From assembly GCF_017848315.1 (NCBI RefSeq), contig NZ_JAFKEC010000004.1, positions 142,123-206,122 on the forward strand: a stretch of DNA of 64,000 nt. The letters run 5' to 3'. Source of the stretch: Pseudomonas palmensis. GTDB lineage: Bacteria > Pseudomonadota > Gammaproteobacteria > Pseudomonadales > Pseudomonadaceae. The position numbers were made by a program, and so were the translations under genes. The notes beneath the pieces are model-generated. The model did not search any database. It saw only the letters and a list, made by a program, of their open reading frames with translations, and was not told the origin of the DNA. Positions 12,684 to 22,400 of this stretch are shown here, piece after piece (positions within the stretch are counted from its first letter, which is position 1; the number at the start of each line of letters is the position of its first letter).

Positions 12684-15188
12684 ATGACGCAAGTCACGGT
12701 GAAAGAATTGGCCCAAGAGGTCGCTGCACCGGTAGAGCGCCTGCTGCAGCAGATGCGTGAGGCAGGTCTGCCGCACACCGACGCCGGTCAGGTAGTGACC
12801 GACAGTGAGAAGCAGGCTCTGCTGACCCACTTGAAAAGCAGCCACAAGGCGAAGGTGGAAGAGCCGCGCAAGATTACCTTGCAGCGCAAGACCACCAGCA
12901 CCCTGCGTGTTGCTGGTAGCAAGAGCATCAGCGTAGAAGTACGCAAGAAGAAAGTTTTCGTACAGCGCAGCCCCGAAGAAATCCAGGCTGAGCAGAATCG
13001 CGAGCTGGAAGAACGTCGTGCCGCTGAAAACGCAGCACGCGACAAGTCTGAAGCTGAAGCGCGTAAACGTGCCGAAGAATCCGCCAGCCGTCAGCCGGCC
13101 AGCGCACCTGCGCCAGCCGCTGCAGCACCGGCCGTGACAGCTGCGCCTGCAGCTGCCGAGCCGGTTGCAGCTCCGGCCCCGGGTGTCGAGCGCAAGAAAG
13201 CCGAAGACGCCCGTCGCAACGACAAGTCGCGTGACGACGACCGCCGTGGTGGCGAGCGCCGCAACGAGGCCCCGCGCGTATCGGTCAAGGTCAAGGAAAA
13301 GGAAAAGGCGCCAGCTCCACGTGCCGCCCCACGTACCACCGAAGAGGAAAGCGACAGCTTCCGCCGTGGTGGCCGTGGCAAGGGCAAGATGAAGAAGCGC
13401 AATGCCCACGGCTTCCAGAGCCCGACCGGTCCGGTTATCCGCGACGTGGCCATTGGCGAGACCATCACTGTTTCCGAGCTGGCACAGCAGATGTCGGTCA
13501 AGGCCGCTGAAGTCGTCAAGTTCATGTTCAAGATGGGTACTCCGGTCACCATCAACCAGGTGCTCGATCAGGAAACTGCTCAGCTGATCGCCGAAGAGCT
13601 GGGCCACAAGGTCACGCTGGTCAGCGACAACGCGCTGGAAGATTCCCTGGCCGAGTCCCTGAAGTTCGAAGGCGAGTCGTTCTCCCGTGCGCCGGTCGTG
13701 ACCGTAATGGGCCACGTTGACCACGGTAAGACTTCCCTGCTCGACTACATCCGTCGTGCCAAGGTAGCTGCCGGCGAAGCCGGTGGTATCACCCAGCACA
13801 TCGGTGCGTACCACGTGGAAACCGACCGTGGCATGGTCACCTTCCTCGACACCCCGGGTCACGCCGCGTTTACCGCAATGCGTGCCCGTGGTGCCAAGGC
13901 GACCGACATCGTGATCCTGGTGGTCGCGGCGGACGACGGCGTAATGCCGCAAACCCGTGAAGCGGTACAGCACGCCAAGGCGGCAGGTGTTCCACTGGTC
14001 GTTGCAGTGAACAAGATCGACAAGCCAGGTGCAGACCTGGACCGCATCCGCAACGAACTGGCCGTCGAAGGCGTGACCTCCGAGGACTGGGGTGGCGACA
14101 CGCCATTCGTCAAGGTTTCGGCCAAGATGGGTACCGGCGTCGACGAACTGCTCGAAGCCGTTCTGCTGCAAGCCGAGATCCTCGAGCTCAAGGCCACCCC
14201 ATCGGCCCCTGGCCGTGGTGTCGTGGTCGAGTCGCGCCTGGACAAGGGCCGTGGCCCGGTGGCTACCGTGCTGGTTCAGGACGGTACCCTGCGTCAGGGC
14301 GACATGGTGCTGTGCGGTTCGAACTACGGCCGTGTACGGGCCATGCTCGACGAGAACGGCAAGCCTGTTAAGGAAGCCGGCCCGTCGATCCCGGTCGAGA
14401 TTCTCGGCCTGGATGGCACCCCGGATGCCGGTGACGAACTGAGCGTGGTTGCCGACGAGAAGAAAGCCCGTGAAGTGGCTCTGTTCCGTCAAGGCAAGTT
14501 CCGCGAAGTCAAACTGGCACGTGCCCACGCTGGCAAGCTCGAGAACATCTTCGAGAACATGGGCCAGGAAGAGAAGAAAACCCTCAACATCGTACTCAAG
14601 TCCGATGTGCGTGGTTCTCTGGAGGCCCTGCAGGGCTCCCTCAGCGGTCTTGGCAACGACGAAGTACAGGTTCGCGTGATCGGCGGCGGTGTCGGTGGTA
14701 TCACCGAGAGCGACGCCAACCTGGCCCTGGCTTCCAATGCAGTACTGTTCGGCTTCAACGTGCGTGCCGATGCCGGCGCGCGCAAGATCGTCGAGCAGGA
14801 AGGTCTGGATATGCGTTACTACAACGTGATCTACGACATCATTGAAGACGTCAAGAAAGCCCTGACCGGCATGCTCGGCAGCGATGTTCGCGAGAACATC
14901 CTGGGTATCGCCGAAGTGCGTGACGTGTTCCGTTCGCCGAAGTTCGGCGCAATCGCCGGCTGCATGGTCACCGAGGGTGTGGTTTACCGCAACCGTCCGA
15001 TTCGCGTACTGCGCGACGACGTGGTGATCTTCGAAGGCGAACTGGAGTCGCTGCGTCGCTTCAAGGACGATGCGTCCGAAGTACGTGCCGGCATGGAGTG
15101 CGGTATTGGCGTCAAGAGCTACAACGACGTCAAGGTCGGCGACAAGATCGAAGTCTTCGAGAAAGTCCAAGTGGCTCGCACGCTCTAA
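12684..15188 (+). CDS. infB: Translation initiation factor IF-2
   Basis: GTPase that places initiator fMet-tRNA on the 30S subunit; the tRNA itself is encoded at the head of the same operon. The 834 residues start with an IF2_N domain ([13 protein letters not shown]), followed by a charged and Ala/Pro-rich linker (about 110-240). Then come a second IF2_N-like segment, the G domain with GHVDHGKT near residue 343, DTPGHAAF and NKIDKPGA, and domains II-IV ending [16 protein letters not shown] lies about 8 nt before the ATG. Internal starts producing shorter isoforms, as in E. coli, are possible but not visible as clear sites. Confidence 0.98.
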   Translation: MTQVTVKELAQEVAAPVERLLQQMREAGLPHTDAGQVVTDSEKQALLTHLKSSHKAKVEEPRKITLQRKTTSTLRVAGSKSISVEVRKKKVFVQRSPEEIQAEQNRELEERRAAENAARDKSEAEARKRAEESASRQPASAPAPAAAAPAVTAAPAAAEPVAAPAPGVERKKAEDARRNDKSRDDDRRGGERRNEAPRVSVKVKEKEKAPAPRAAPRTTEEESDSFRRGGRGKGKMKKRNAHGFQSPTGPVIRDVAIGETITVSELAQQMSVKAAEVVKFMFKMGTPVTINQVLDQETAQLIAEELGHKVTLVSDNALEDSLAESLKFEGESFSRAPVVTVMGHVDHGKTSLLDYIRRAKVAAGEAGGITQHIGAYHVETDRGMVTFLDTPGHAAFTAMRARGAKATDIVILVVAADDGVMPQTREAVQHAKAAGVPLVVAVNKIDKPGADLDRIRNELAVEGVTSEDWGGDTPFVKVSAKMGTGVDELLEAVLLQAEILELKATPSAPGRGVVVESRLDKGRGPVATVLVQDGTLRQGDMVLCGSNYGRVRAMLDENGKPVKEAGPSIPVEILGLDGTPDAGDELSVVADEKKAREVALFRQGKFREVKLARAHAGKLENIFENMGQEEKKTLNIVLKSDVRGSLEALQGSLSGLGNDEVQVRVIGGGVGGITESDANLALASNAVLFGFNVRADAGARKIVEQEGLDMRYYNVIYDIIEDVKKALTGMLGSDVRENILGIAEVRDVFRSPKFGAIAGCMVTEGVVYRNRPIRVLRDDVVIFEGELESLRRFKDDASEVRAGMECGIGVKSYNDVKVGDKIEVFEKVQVARTL

Positions 15189-15251
15189 GCCGCGAGCTTG
15201 GGAGCCGCAGATCGCCCGCCGCAAGGCGCAGGTCGGCGGCTCTGAACGCAA

Positions 15252-15281
15252 CGCCCGGTCAGGCCCAAGCCTGGCCGGGCG
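15252..15281 (+). terminator. Strong hairpin between infB and rbfA
   Basis: The arms CGCCCGG-T-CAGG and CCTG-G-CCGGGCG form a 12-bp stem with one T-G pair and a 6-nt loop, followed only by TTT. The short U tract suggests partial termination or a processing site rather than a full stop. Confidence 0.5.
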
Positions 15282-15310
15282 TTTGCCGCTTTAGTTACAG
15301 GTAGCAAAAC

Positions 15311-15712
15311 ATGGCAAAAGAATACAGCCGTACCCAACGTATCGGCGATCAGATGCAGCGCGAACTGGCGCAACTGATCCGTCGCGAAGTCAAAGATCCG
15401 CGCGTCGGCCTGGTGACCATCACCGCCGTCGACGTCAGCCGCGATGTCGGCCACGCCAAGGTGTTCATCACCGTGATGGGCGAGGACAGCGCAGAAGACA
15501 TCAAGCAAAGCCTCAAGGTGCTCAACAGCGCCGCCGGTTTCCTGCGCATGCAACTGGGCAAGGAAATGAAGCTGCGCAGCGTGCCGCAACTGCACTTCCA
15601 CTACGACGAGAGCGTGACCCGCGGTGCCCATCTGTCGGCACTGATCGAGCGCGCGGTCGCCGAGGACAGCCAGCACAAGTCCGACGATACCCCCCTGGAC
15701 ACCAAGGAGTAA
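15311..15712 (+). CDS. rbfA: 30S ribosome-binding factor RbfA
   Basis: A single KH-like domain protein that aids 16S 5'-end processing and cold adaptation. The 133 residues begin [19 protein letters not shown] and contain the family segments [19 protein letters not shown] and [19 protein letters not shown]. The C-terminal tail is acidic. The gene sits between infB and truB with only 3 nt before the truB start. Confidence 0.98.
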   Translation: MAKEYSRTQRIGDQMQRELAQLIRREVKDPRVGLVTITAVDVSRDVGHAKVFITVMGEDSAEDIKQSLKVLNSAAGFLRMQLGKEMKLRSVPQLHFHYDESVTRGAHLSALIERAVAEDSQHKSDDTPLDTKE

Positions 15713-15715
15713 GCG

Positions 15716-16633
15716 GTGGCTCAGGTCAAGCGTATCCGTCGTAACGTCAGCGGCATCATCCTGCTCGACAAGCCGTTGGGGTTCACCTCCAATGCTGCCC
15801 TGCAGAAGGTGCGCTGGCTGCTCAACGCCGAGAAGGCCGGACATACCGGCAGCCTCGACCCGCTGGCCAGTGGCGTGCTGCCGCTGTGCTTCGGCGAGGC
15901 GACCAAGTTCTCGCAATACCTGCTCGAGTCCGACAAGGGCTACGAGACGGTGATGCAACTGGGGCAGACCACCAACACGGGCGACGCCGAAGGCGAAATT
16001 CTGCAAACCCGCGAAGTGACCGTTGGTCGCAGCGACGTTGAAGCCGTACTGCCACAGTTTCGTGGTCCAATCAGCCAGATACCGCCGATGTACTCGGCGC
16101 TCAAGCGCGATGGCCAGCCGCTGTACAAGCTGGCACGTGCAGGCGAAGTAGTGGAGCGTGAAGCGCGTTCTGTTACTATTAACCGCTTGGAGCTGCTCGA
16201 GTGCGAAGGCACCCGGGTACGCCTCTCGGTAGGCTGCAGCAAGGGCACCTACATCCGTACGCTGGTAGAGGACATCGGTGAGCAGCTGGGCTGCGGCGCC
16301 TATGTTGCAGAACTGCGCCGCACGCATGCAGGCCCCTTCGAACTGGCCCAGACCGTCACCCTCGAAGAGCTCGAGCAGGTGCACGCCGAAGGTGGCAACG
16401 AAGCGGTCGACCGCTTCCTGATGCCATCGGACAGCGGGTTGCAGGACTGGCCGTTGCTGCACTTCTCCGAGCACAGCGCGTTCTACTGGCTGCATGGTCA
16501 GCCGGTGCGTGCACCGGATGCGCCGAAGTTCGGCATGGTCCGCGTGCAGGATCACAACGGTCGTTTCATCGGTATCGGTGAAGTGAGCGAAGACGGGCGC
16601 ATTGCGCCACGTCGACTGATTCGGTCGGAATGA
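15716..16633 (+). CDS. truB: tRNA pseudouridine-55 synthase TruB
   Basis: Makes the T-loop pseudouridine 55 of tRNAs. The 305 residues start from a GTG (15716) with AAGGAG just upstream, inside the rbfA 3' end. The catalytic aspartate is D48 in [35 protein letters not shown] and [15 protein letters not shown] are also family signatures. The last ~60 residues form the small C-terminal PUA-type domain. Confidence 0.98.
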   Translation: MAQVKRIRRNVSGIILLDKPLGFTSNAALQKVRWLLNAEKAGHTGSLDPLASGVLPLCFGEATKFSQYLLESDKGYETVMQLGQTTNTGDAEGEILQTREVTVGRSDVEAVLPQFRGPISQIPPMYSALKRDGQPLYKLARAGEVVEREARSVTINRLELLECEGTRVRLSVGCSKGTYIRTLVEDIGEQLGCGAYVAELRRTHAGPFELAQTVTLEELEQVHAEGGNEAVDRFLMPSDSGLQDWPLLHFSEHSAFYWLHGQPVRAPDAPKFGMVRVQDHNGRFIGIGEVSEDGRIAPRRLIRSE

Positions 16634-16721
16634 TCGAAACCTTCAGTGTCGGGTTCAGGCCCGGCACTGGCGGGCAAGAGGATGGCTGTCAATAGGCACG
16701 GTCACGCCTCACTTTTAAATA

Positions 16722-16766
16722 CAGGGATCTGTCCCTGGCCTATTGGAAACCGTGTGTACGGTTTCC
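16722..16766 (+). promoter_or_regulatory. Two-hairpin leader immediately upstream of rpsO
   Basis: Two perfect hairpins stand side by side: CAGGGA-TCTG-TCCCTG (16722-16737) and GGAAACCGT-GTGT-ACGGTTTCC (16745-16766). The second ends 20 nt before the rpsO ATG and just ahead of its TTGGAG ribosome-binding site. The position suits autoregulation by S15, which is known in other bacteria with unrelated leader structures; the function here is inference. Confidence 0.5.
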
Positions 16767-16786
16767 CTTGATATTGGAGAAGCCAG

Positions 16787-17056
16787 ATGGCACTCAGCGT
16801 TGAAGAAAAAGCAAAGATCGTTGGCGAATACCAGCAAGCAGCCGGTGACACCGGTAGCCCGGAAGTGCAGGTTGCCCTGCTGACCGCCAACATCAACAAG
16901 CTGCAAGGCCACTTCAAGGCCAACGGTAAAGACCACCACTCCCGTCGTGGTCTGATCCGCATGGTAAACCAGCGTCGCAAGCTGCTGGACTACCTGAAAG
17001 GTAAAGACACCACTCGTTACAGCGCCCTGATCGGTCGTCTGGGCCTGCGTCGCTAA
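16787..17056 (+). CDS. rpsO: 30S ribosomal protein S15
   Basis: Primary 16S rRNA-binding protein of the central domain. The 89 residues match the normal length and contain the conserved [16 protein letters not shown] and [20 protein letters not shown] segments. TTGGAG lies about 8 nt upstream of the ATG. It is followed by pnp, the conserved arrangement in proteobacteria. Confidence 0.98.
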   Translation: MALSVEEKAKIVGEYQQAAGDTGSPEVQVALLTANINKLQGHFKANGKDHHSRRGLIRMVNQRRKLLDYLKGKDTTRYSALIGRLGLRR

Positions 17057-17147
17057 TAGCGGCCTGGTCAGTGGTGTGCACGGCGTGCTGCTGTCATCCG
17101 CCGAGGGCTTCGGCCCCCGCGCGGGTGAGCACGCCGCGCGTATCTAT

Positions 17148-17219
17148 GAGGTTGGCTGTCTGCCTCGCCCGCGCGGTTTACCGCAAGGGCAGGGCAGGCT
17201 CCCAACCTCTAGTTTTATC
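17148..17219 (+). promoter_or_regulatory. Long hairpin in the pnp leader, candidate RNase III site
   Basis: GAGGTTGG (17148-17155) pairs with CCAACCTC (17212-17219), and inner segments of the arms extend the stem. A weak T run (TAGTTTTA) follows. It lies in the 250-nt rpsO-pnp spacer, which holds no gene. In E. coli the pnp leader hairpin is cut by RNase III to permit PNPase autoregulation; the same role here is inference. It could alternatively be a partial terminator of rpsO. Confidence 0.5.
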
Positions 17220-17306
17220 TGGACTGCCAACAGGGCCGATTCCCTGTGCTGCCCAAGAATTCGCAAGAACCAGTTCCCCCAGAGCCACTGAAGAAGGTAG
17301 GAAACC

Positions 17307-19412
17307 GTGAACCCGGTAATCAAGAAATTCCAGTTCGGTCAATCGACCGTTACCCTCGAGACGGGCCGTATTGCTCGTCAAGCGTCCGGCGCCGTATTGG
17401 TCACCGTCGACAACGATGTCACCGTGCTGGTGACCGTGGTCGGTGCCAAACAGGCCGATCCAGGCAAAGGCTTCTTCCCCCTGTCCGTTCACTATCAGGA
17501 AAAGACCTACGCCGCCGGCAAGATCCCTGGTGGTTTCTTCAAGCGTGAAGGCCGTCCTTCCGAGAAAGAGACCCTGACCTCGCGTCTGATCGACCGTCCG
17601 ATCCGTCCGCTGTTCCCTGAAGGCTTCATGAACGAAGTGCAGGTTGTCTGCACCGTCGTTTCCACCAGCAAGAAAACCGATCCGGACATCGCTGCCATGA
17701 TCGGTACCTCGGCTGCGCTGGCCATCTCCGGCATTCCGTTCGAAGGCCCTATCGGCGCCGCCCGTGTCGCTTTCCACGAAAGCACCGGCTACCTGCTGAA
17801 CCCGACCTACGAGCAACTGGCTGCCTCGAGCCTGGACATGGTCGTTGCCGGTACCTCCGACGCCGTGCTGATGGTCGAATCGGAAGCCAAGGAGCTGACC
17901 GAAGACCAGATGCTGGGCGCCGTGCTGTTCGCCCACGACGAATTCCAGGCCGTGATCCAGGCCGTCAAGGAGCTGGCTGCCGAAGCCGCCAAGCCTACCT
18001 GGGACTGGACTGCCAAGGCCGAGAACACCCCGCTGCTGAGCGCCATTCGTGGCGAATTCGGTGCCGCGGTGTCCGATGCCTACACCATCACCGTCAAGGC
18101 CGACCGTTATGCTCGCCTGGGCGAGCTGCGCGAGCAGGTCATCGCCAAGTTCTCCGGCGAAGAAGGCCAGCCGACTGCCGCTGAAGTCAAAGAGATCTTC
18201 GGTGAAATCGAATACCGCACCGTTCGCGAAAACATCGTCAACGGCAAGCCACGTATCGATGGTCGCGACACCAAGACCGTGCGCCCGCTGAACATCGAAG
18301 TCGGCGTGCTGCCGAAAACCCACGGTTCGGCCCTGTTCACCCGTGGCGAAACCCAGGCCCTGGTCGTTGCGACCCTGGGTACTGCACGTGACGCACAGCT
18401 GCTGGACACCCTGGAAGGCGAGCGCAAAGACCCCTTCATGCTGCACTACAACTTCCCGCCGTTCTCGGTGGGCGAGTGTGGCCGCATGGGCGGTGCTGGT
18501 CGTCGCGAAATCGGTCACGGCCGTCTGGCCCGTCGTTCGGTCCAGGCCATGCTGCCGGCCGCCGACGTGTTCCCGTACACCATCCGCGTGGTGTCGGAGA
18601 TCACCGAATCCAACGGTTCGAGCTCGATGGCTTCGGTCTGTGGCGCTTCCCTGGCCCTGATGGACGCTGGTGTACCGATGAAGGCGCCGGTAGCCGGTAT
18701 CGCCATGGGTCTGGTCAAAGAGGGCGAGAAGTTCGCCATCCTGACCGACATCCTGGGTGATGAAGACCACCTGGGCGACATGGACTTCAAGGTAGCCGGT
18801 ACCGCCAAGGGTGTGACCGCGCTGCAGATGGACATCAAGATCAACGGCATCACCGAAGAGATCATGGAAATCGCCCTGGGCCAGGCCCTGGAAGCGCGCC
18901 TGAACATCCTCGGCCAGATGAACCAGATCATTGGCCAGTCGCGTACCGAGCTGTCGGAAAACGCACCGACCATGATCGCGATGAAGATCGACACCGACAA
19001 GATTCGCGACGTTATCGGCAAGGGCGGCGCAACCATCCGTGCCATCTGCGAAGAAACCAAGGCGTCGATCGATATCGAAGACGACGGTTCGATCAAGATC
19101 TTCGGCGAAACCAAGGATGCTGCAGAAGCTGCGCGCCAGCGCGTTCTGAGCATCACTGCCGAAGCCGAGATCGGCAAGATCTACGTCGGCAAGGTCGAGC
19201 GCATCGTCGACTTCGGTGCATTCGTCAACATCCTGCCGGGCAAGGACGGTCTGGTTCACATCTCCATGCTGAGCGATGCTCGCGTCGAGAAAGTGACCGA
19301 CATCCTGAAAGAAGGCCAGGAAGTCGAAGTACTGGTACTGGACGTGGACAACCGCGGCCGTATCAAGCTGTCGATCAAGGACGTTGCCGCCGCCAAGGCG
19401 TCGGGCGTCTGA
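17307..19412 (+). CDS. pnp: Polyribonucleotide nucleotidyltransferase (PNPase)
   Basis: 3'-to-5' phosphorolytic exoribonuclease of the degradosome. The 701 residues start with GTG at 17307, with AGGTAGG about 6 nt upstream. Two RNase PH-like domains are present: the first with [20 protein letters not shown], the second with [17 protein letters not shown] and the active-site stretch [15 protein letters not shown]. They are followed by a KH domain ([19 protein letters not shown]) and an S1 domain ([19 protein letters not shown]). A strong terminator follows. Confidence 0.98.
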   Translation: MNPVIKKFQFGQSTVTLETGRIARQASGAVLVTVDNDVTVLVTVVGAKQADPGKGFFPLSVHYQEKTYAAGKIPGGFFKREGRPSEKETLTSRLIDRPIRPLFPEGFMNEVQVVCTVVSTSKKTDPDIAAMIGTSAALAISGIPFEGPIGAARVAFHESTGYLLNPTYEQLAASSLDMVVAGTSDAVLMVESEAKELTEDQMLGAVLFAHDEFQAVIQAVKELAAEAAKPTWDWTAKAENTPLLSAIRGEFGAAVSDAYTITVKADRYARLGELREQVIAKFSGEEGQPTAAEVKEIFGEIEYRTVRENIVNGKPRIDGRDTKTVRPLNIEVGVLPKTHGSALFTRGETQALVVATLGTARDAQLLDTLEGERKDPFMLHYNFPPFSVGECGRMGGAGRREIGHGRLARRSVQAMLPAADVFPYTIRVVSEITESNGSSSMASVCGASLALMDAGVPMKAPVAGIAMGLVKEGEKFAILTDILGDEDHLGDMDFKVAGTAKGVTALQMDIKINGITEEIMEIALGQALEARLNILGQMNQIIGQSRTELSENAPTMIAMKIDTDKIRDVIGKGGATIRAICEETKASIDIEDDGSIKIFGETKDAAEAARQRVLSITAEAEIGKIYVGKVERIVDFGAFVNILPGKDGLVHISMLSDARVEKVTDILKEGQEVEVLVLDVDNRGRIKLSIKDVAAAKASGV

Positions 19413-19448
19413 TGATGCAGCAGGGCAGGTAACTGCCCGGTAGTGCCA

Positions 19449-19483
19449 ATGCCCCGTATCGCAGGATACGGGGCATTTTTTTT
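19449..19483 (+). terminator. Rho-independent terminator of the metY-pnp operon
   Basis: A perfect 12-bp stem, ATGCCCCGTATC-GCAG-GATACGGGGCAT, is followed by eight T residues. It ends 5 nt from the stop codon of the convergent giant gene. Confidence 0.95.
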
Positions 19484-19487
19484 GCTT

Positions 19488-22400
19488 TCAGCCGGCAGCG
19501 CCGGCAAAGCGCCTGCGCCCCAGGTTGGTGATGATCAGGCTCAGCGAGTCGGCGTTGGCCAGGATCAGGTCGGTGCGTACCTGCGGATCGCTGTAGAACG
19601 CAGTGCGTGCAGCTGCCAGGGTGTTTGTCTTGCTTAGCCGAAAGATCGCGGGCAGGGCTCGTCCATCCTTTTTCCTGATATCTCTCCAGATCTTGCTCGA
19701 GGTGTCGAAGGTTCTGAACAGCGCCTGGGCGGGGGTGTTGATCGAGAGCCCGTTCTGTTTGTAGCCAAGGATCGTCTGATAGGCGATACGCCCGCCCCGC
19801 GTGTGCTGGCTGATCTGGTCCGGGAAGGGGGCCGCGGCTTCCACGTAGGCGATATCCACGGTTCGAAGTACCTGGTGTGACAGCTCGTGTATCAGCGTCG
19901 TTGCTTGCTGGTGGGCGAGCAGCTCGATGGCCGGTGGCGTTGCGTAAATCGAAACGTCCCATGGCAGGGTGAACACGCGCTCGGTGAGAAAGATCCGCTT
20001 GCCGGGGTCGTTGTGGTAGGTGAAACCGTAGGTATCGCGCTGATCGGGCATGTTCATGCCCACCACGAGGCGTTTGGAGGTGACCGTGTCCATCGAGGCC
20101 GACAACAGCTCGTCCAGTATCCGCTGGGTATAGTCACGCAGCAGGCGTACTGTCTGGTCTGAGGGAGGGTGGTCGAACACGTTTTGCAAGATGCTCAGTG
20201 TTTCGGGCGGCAGGGGCGCCTGGGGCGAAGACAGGTTGAGGTTCTTCAGGCAGGTGTCCAGATAGTGGCGGCTCAAGGCATGGGCACGCAGTAGCATCTG
20301 GTACTTGGTCGGCTGGAGCGCGGCAATGTTCTTCATCCCCGAAGCCAGCGTGGTGTAGCGCAGGGATATGTCTTCGTCGGCCAGGGCCGTTTCGAAACTG
20401 CTGTAGGCCGCACCGCCGCCACGCAAGCCTTCCTGCAGATCAACCTGCCACTGATTTCCCGTTCTTTGCAGCGTGGGCCCGAGTCGGCCCTGCTTGATGA
20501 TCTGCCACTGCTGTGCTGGCTTGGCCACTTCATAGACGTGGCCCGCGATCACGCAATAGAAACGCTCGGTACCCGGGGCGAAATAAAGCCCCAGGGTGGT
20601 GTTGCGGACCATGTCCTTGAGTTGCACGTTCTGCGCCTGCAGGTCACTCAGCCGGTTGGGTACCAGGGGGTTGAGCAGTACCTCGTTCCAGGCAGGGTCC
20701 AGTTCCAGTGCAGGCGTGACGGGTGAAGGCTCGTTAGGTGTCTTCCTGCTTATGCTCGAGCCACCTGGGCGCATCATGACCAGGCCACTCAGGGCGGTGA
20801 CGAACTCCGCAAGCGATTCGCCCCAGTTGTGCTGCAAAGCGGCGTTACCGGATGCCTGCAACCACTGGACACTTTGTAGCGAGCTGAGCATGGCTGCCAG
20901 CTTTCCAGGCAGGAAAAACGAACTCTGCTCGATGGCAAGGCCCATTACATAGCGCAGCACATTCCAGTATTCCTCGGCGGTAGTTACCGTGCGTGCCTTG
21001 GTCAGTGCCCGCAGGAATGCCACGTTCTCGGTGAACAGGTAGTCAAGGGCATTGCCTTCGATCTCGCTGCGCACCAGTTGAACCGCACCGGGGGTGGGCG
21101 AGAAATCGAACAGGTCCGATGAGGACCAGAACAAATGGGGGTGAAGAAAGCCGTTGTGGTCGTATCGCGACTGCACCGTGTCGGGAAGCCGGTTCAGAAT
21201 ATCTCGTTGCAGCTCTGGGTCCGAGAGGATGGCACTGCGCAGTGCGCCCTGGTCCTTGAACTCGAGCAACATCTTGTGTGGCCGGTAGGCGCAGTACAAC
21301 ACCAGGGGCCCGTCCTGTTCGCCCTGCGGGCCGATCACATACATGCCCCTCACGGTATCGGGGGCGAACCCTTGCTCGGCCCGTAGCTGCAATTGGCACA
21401 GGGTGATCTTCCTGCCCTCGACCAGGTCGCGGGCGAGGGCATCCGGCTTGGCCAGCACATGGGAAAAGTAGTAAAGCGCCTTGGCCGATAGTTTGTTGTC
21501 CAGAAAATGCTGATACCCCTCTTCCATCAGGTAGGCGGTGGATACCAGCGTGTAGCGATGACGGCGTTCGAGGTAGTCGGGATCCTGCGGGGTTAACTTC
21601 TTCTCGAGCAGGGCACGGTATGCACTGGCCACGTCGAGGCGGTCGATCATGTTGCGGATGGTGGCTGCTTCCAGCGCTTCAGGTGCCATGCCTGGTCGCG
21701 TGACGCTGACCTTCATGCTTGTCGCTGTGCCGGTCAACCGGCTGTGGGTCAGGGCGTACTCGCTCAGTGTCTTGGTGGTGGTGGCCAGGTCCGAGGAAAT
21801 CGGCGAGGGCGTCTGGCCGGGCATCACCGGGTTGGGGGTGAAGTGCGTGAAGGTGACGGTAATCAGGTCGGGATCGTCCGGTGCGCTCGGGTAATCCTGG
21901 GCGAGCCCTGCCTTGAGCTGCTGGTTGGCGAAGTCGTTGAGCGTTGGGATCGAGAACAGGTAGTTGAACTTGGGGTTGCTGACACGGGCGCAGGCCTGCA
22001 CCAGTTGCGCGTAGTTTTTCATTTGCTGCGGTGTCGCGTTGCATAGCCATGCCGGTAGAAGGGTGCGCAAATACTGAACCTCGAGGCTGTCGCGTACCCG
22101 CTGCAAGGCCCCTTCGAACGGGTGCCTGGCGGCCTGGTTATCGATGAAGCGTTGCAGCAATGAGGTGCCGAGCCTGCTGCGCAGGGCATAGCCCAGGTAG
22201 TAACGCCGGGTTGCAGCACGAAAGCGTGCCGCACTGTGTTCAACAAACGCGAACAGCTCGCTTTGTTCGATGAGGCGTACGCTGGGCTGACTGGCACCTG
22301 GAAGCTGCGCCAGGGTGTGCCAGTTGCGCAGGTCTTCGGCGTTCACCAGGCTCAGCCACTGATGAAGCTTCTCCGGGTCGTCGAATGCGCCGGTCATTTC

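Noticed and set aside
12336..15251. Very long open frame antisense to infB (971 codons), and similar ones opposite ftsH (4883-6844), cbrA, mrcB (53501-56242) and ilvI
   Set aside because: They exactly mirror strong, conserved genes and have His/Gln/Asp-rich low-complexity translations typical of the reverse frame of GC-rich codons. No ribosome sites or domains were seen.
15189..15310. Full termination between infB and rbfA splitting the operon
   Set aside because: The hairpin has only three T residues and no good promoter is visible before rbfA, so it was kept as a weak terminator or processing site only.
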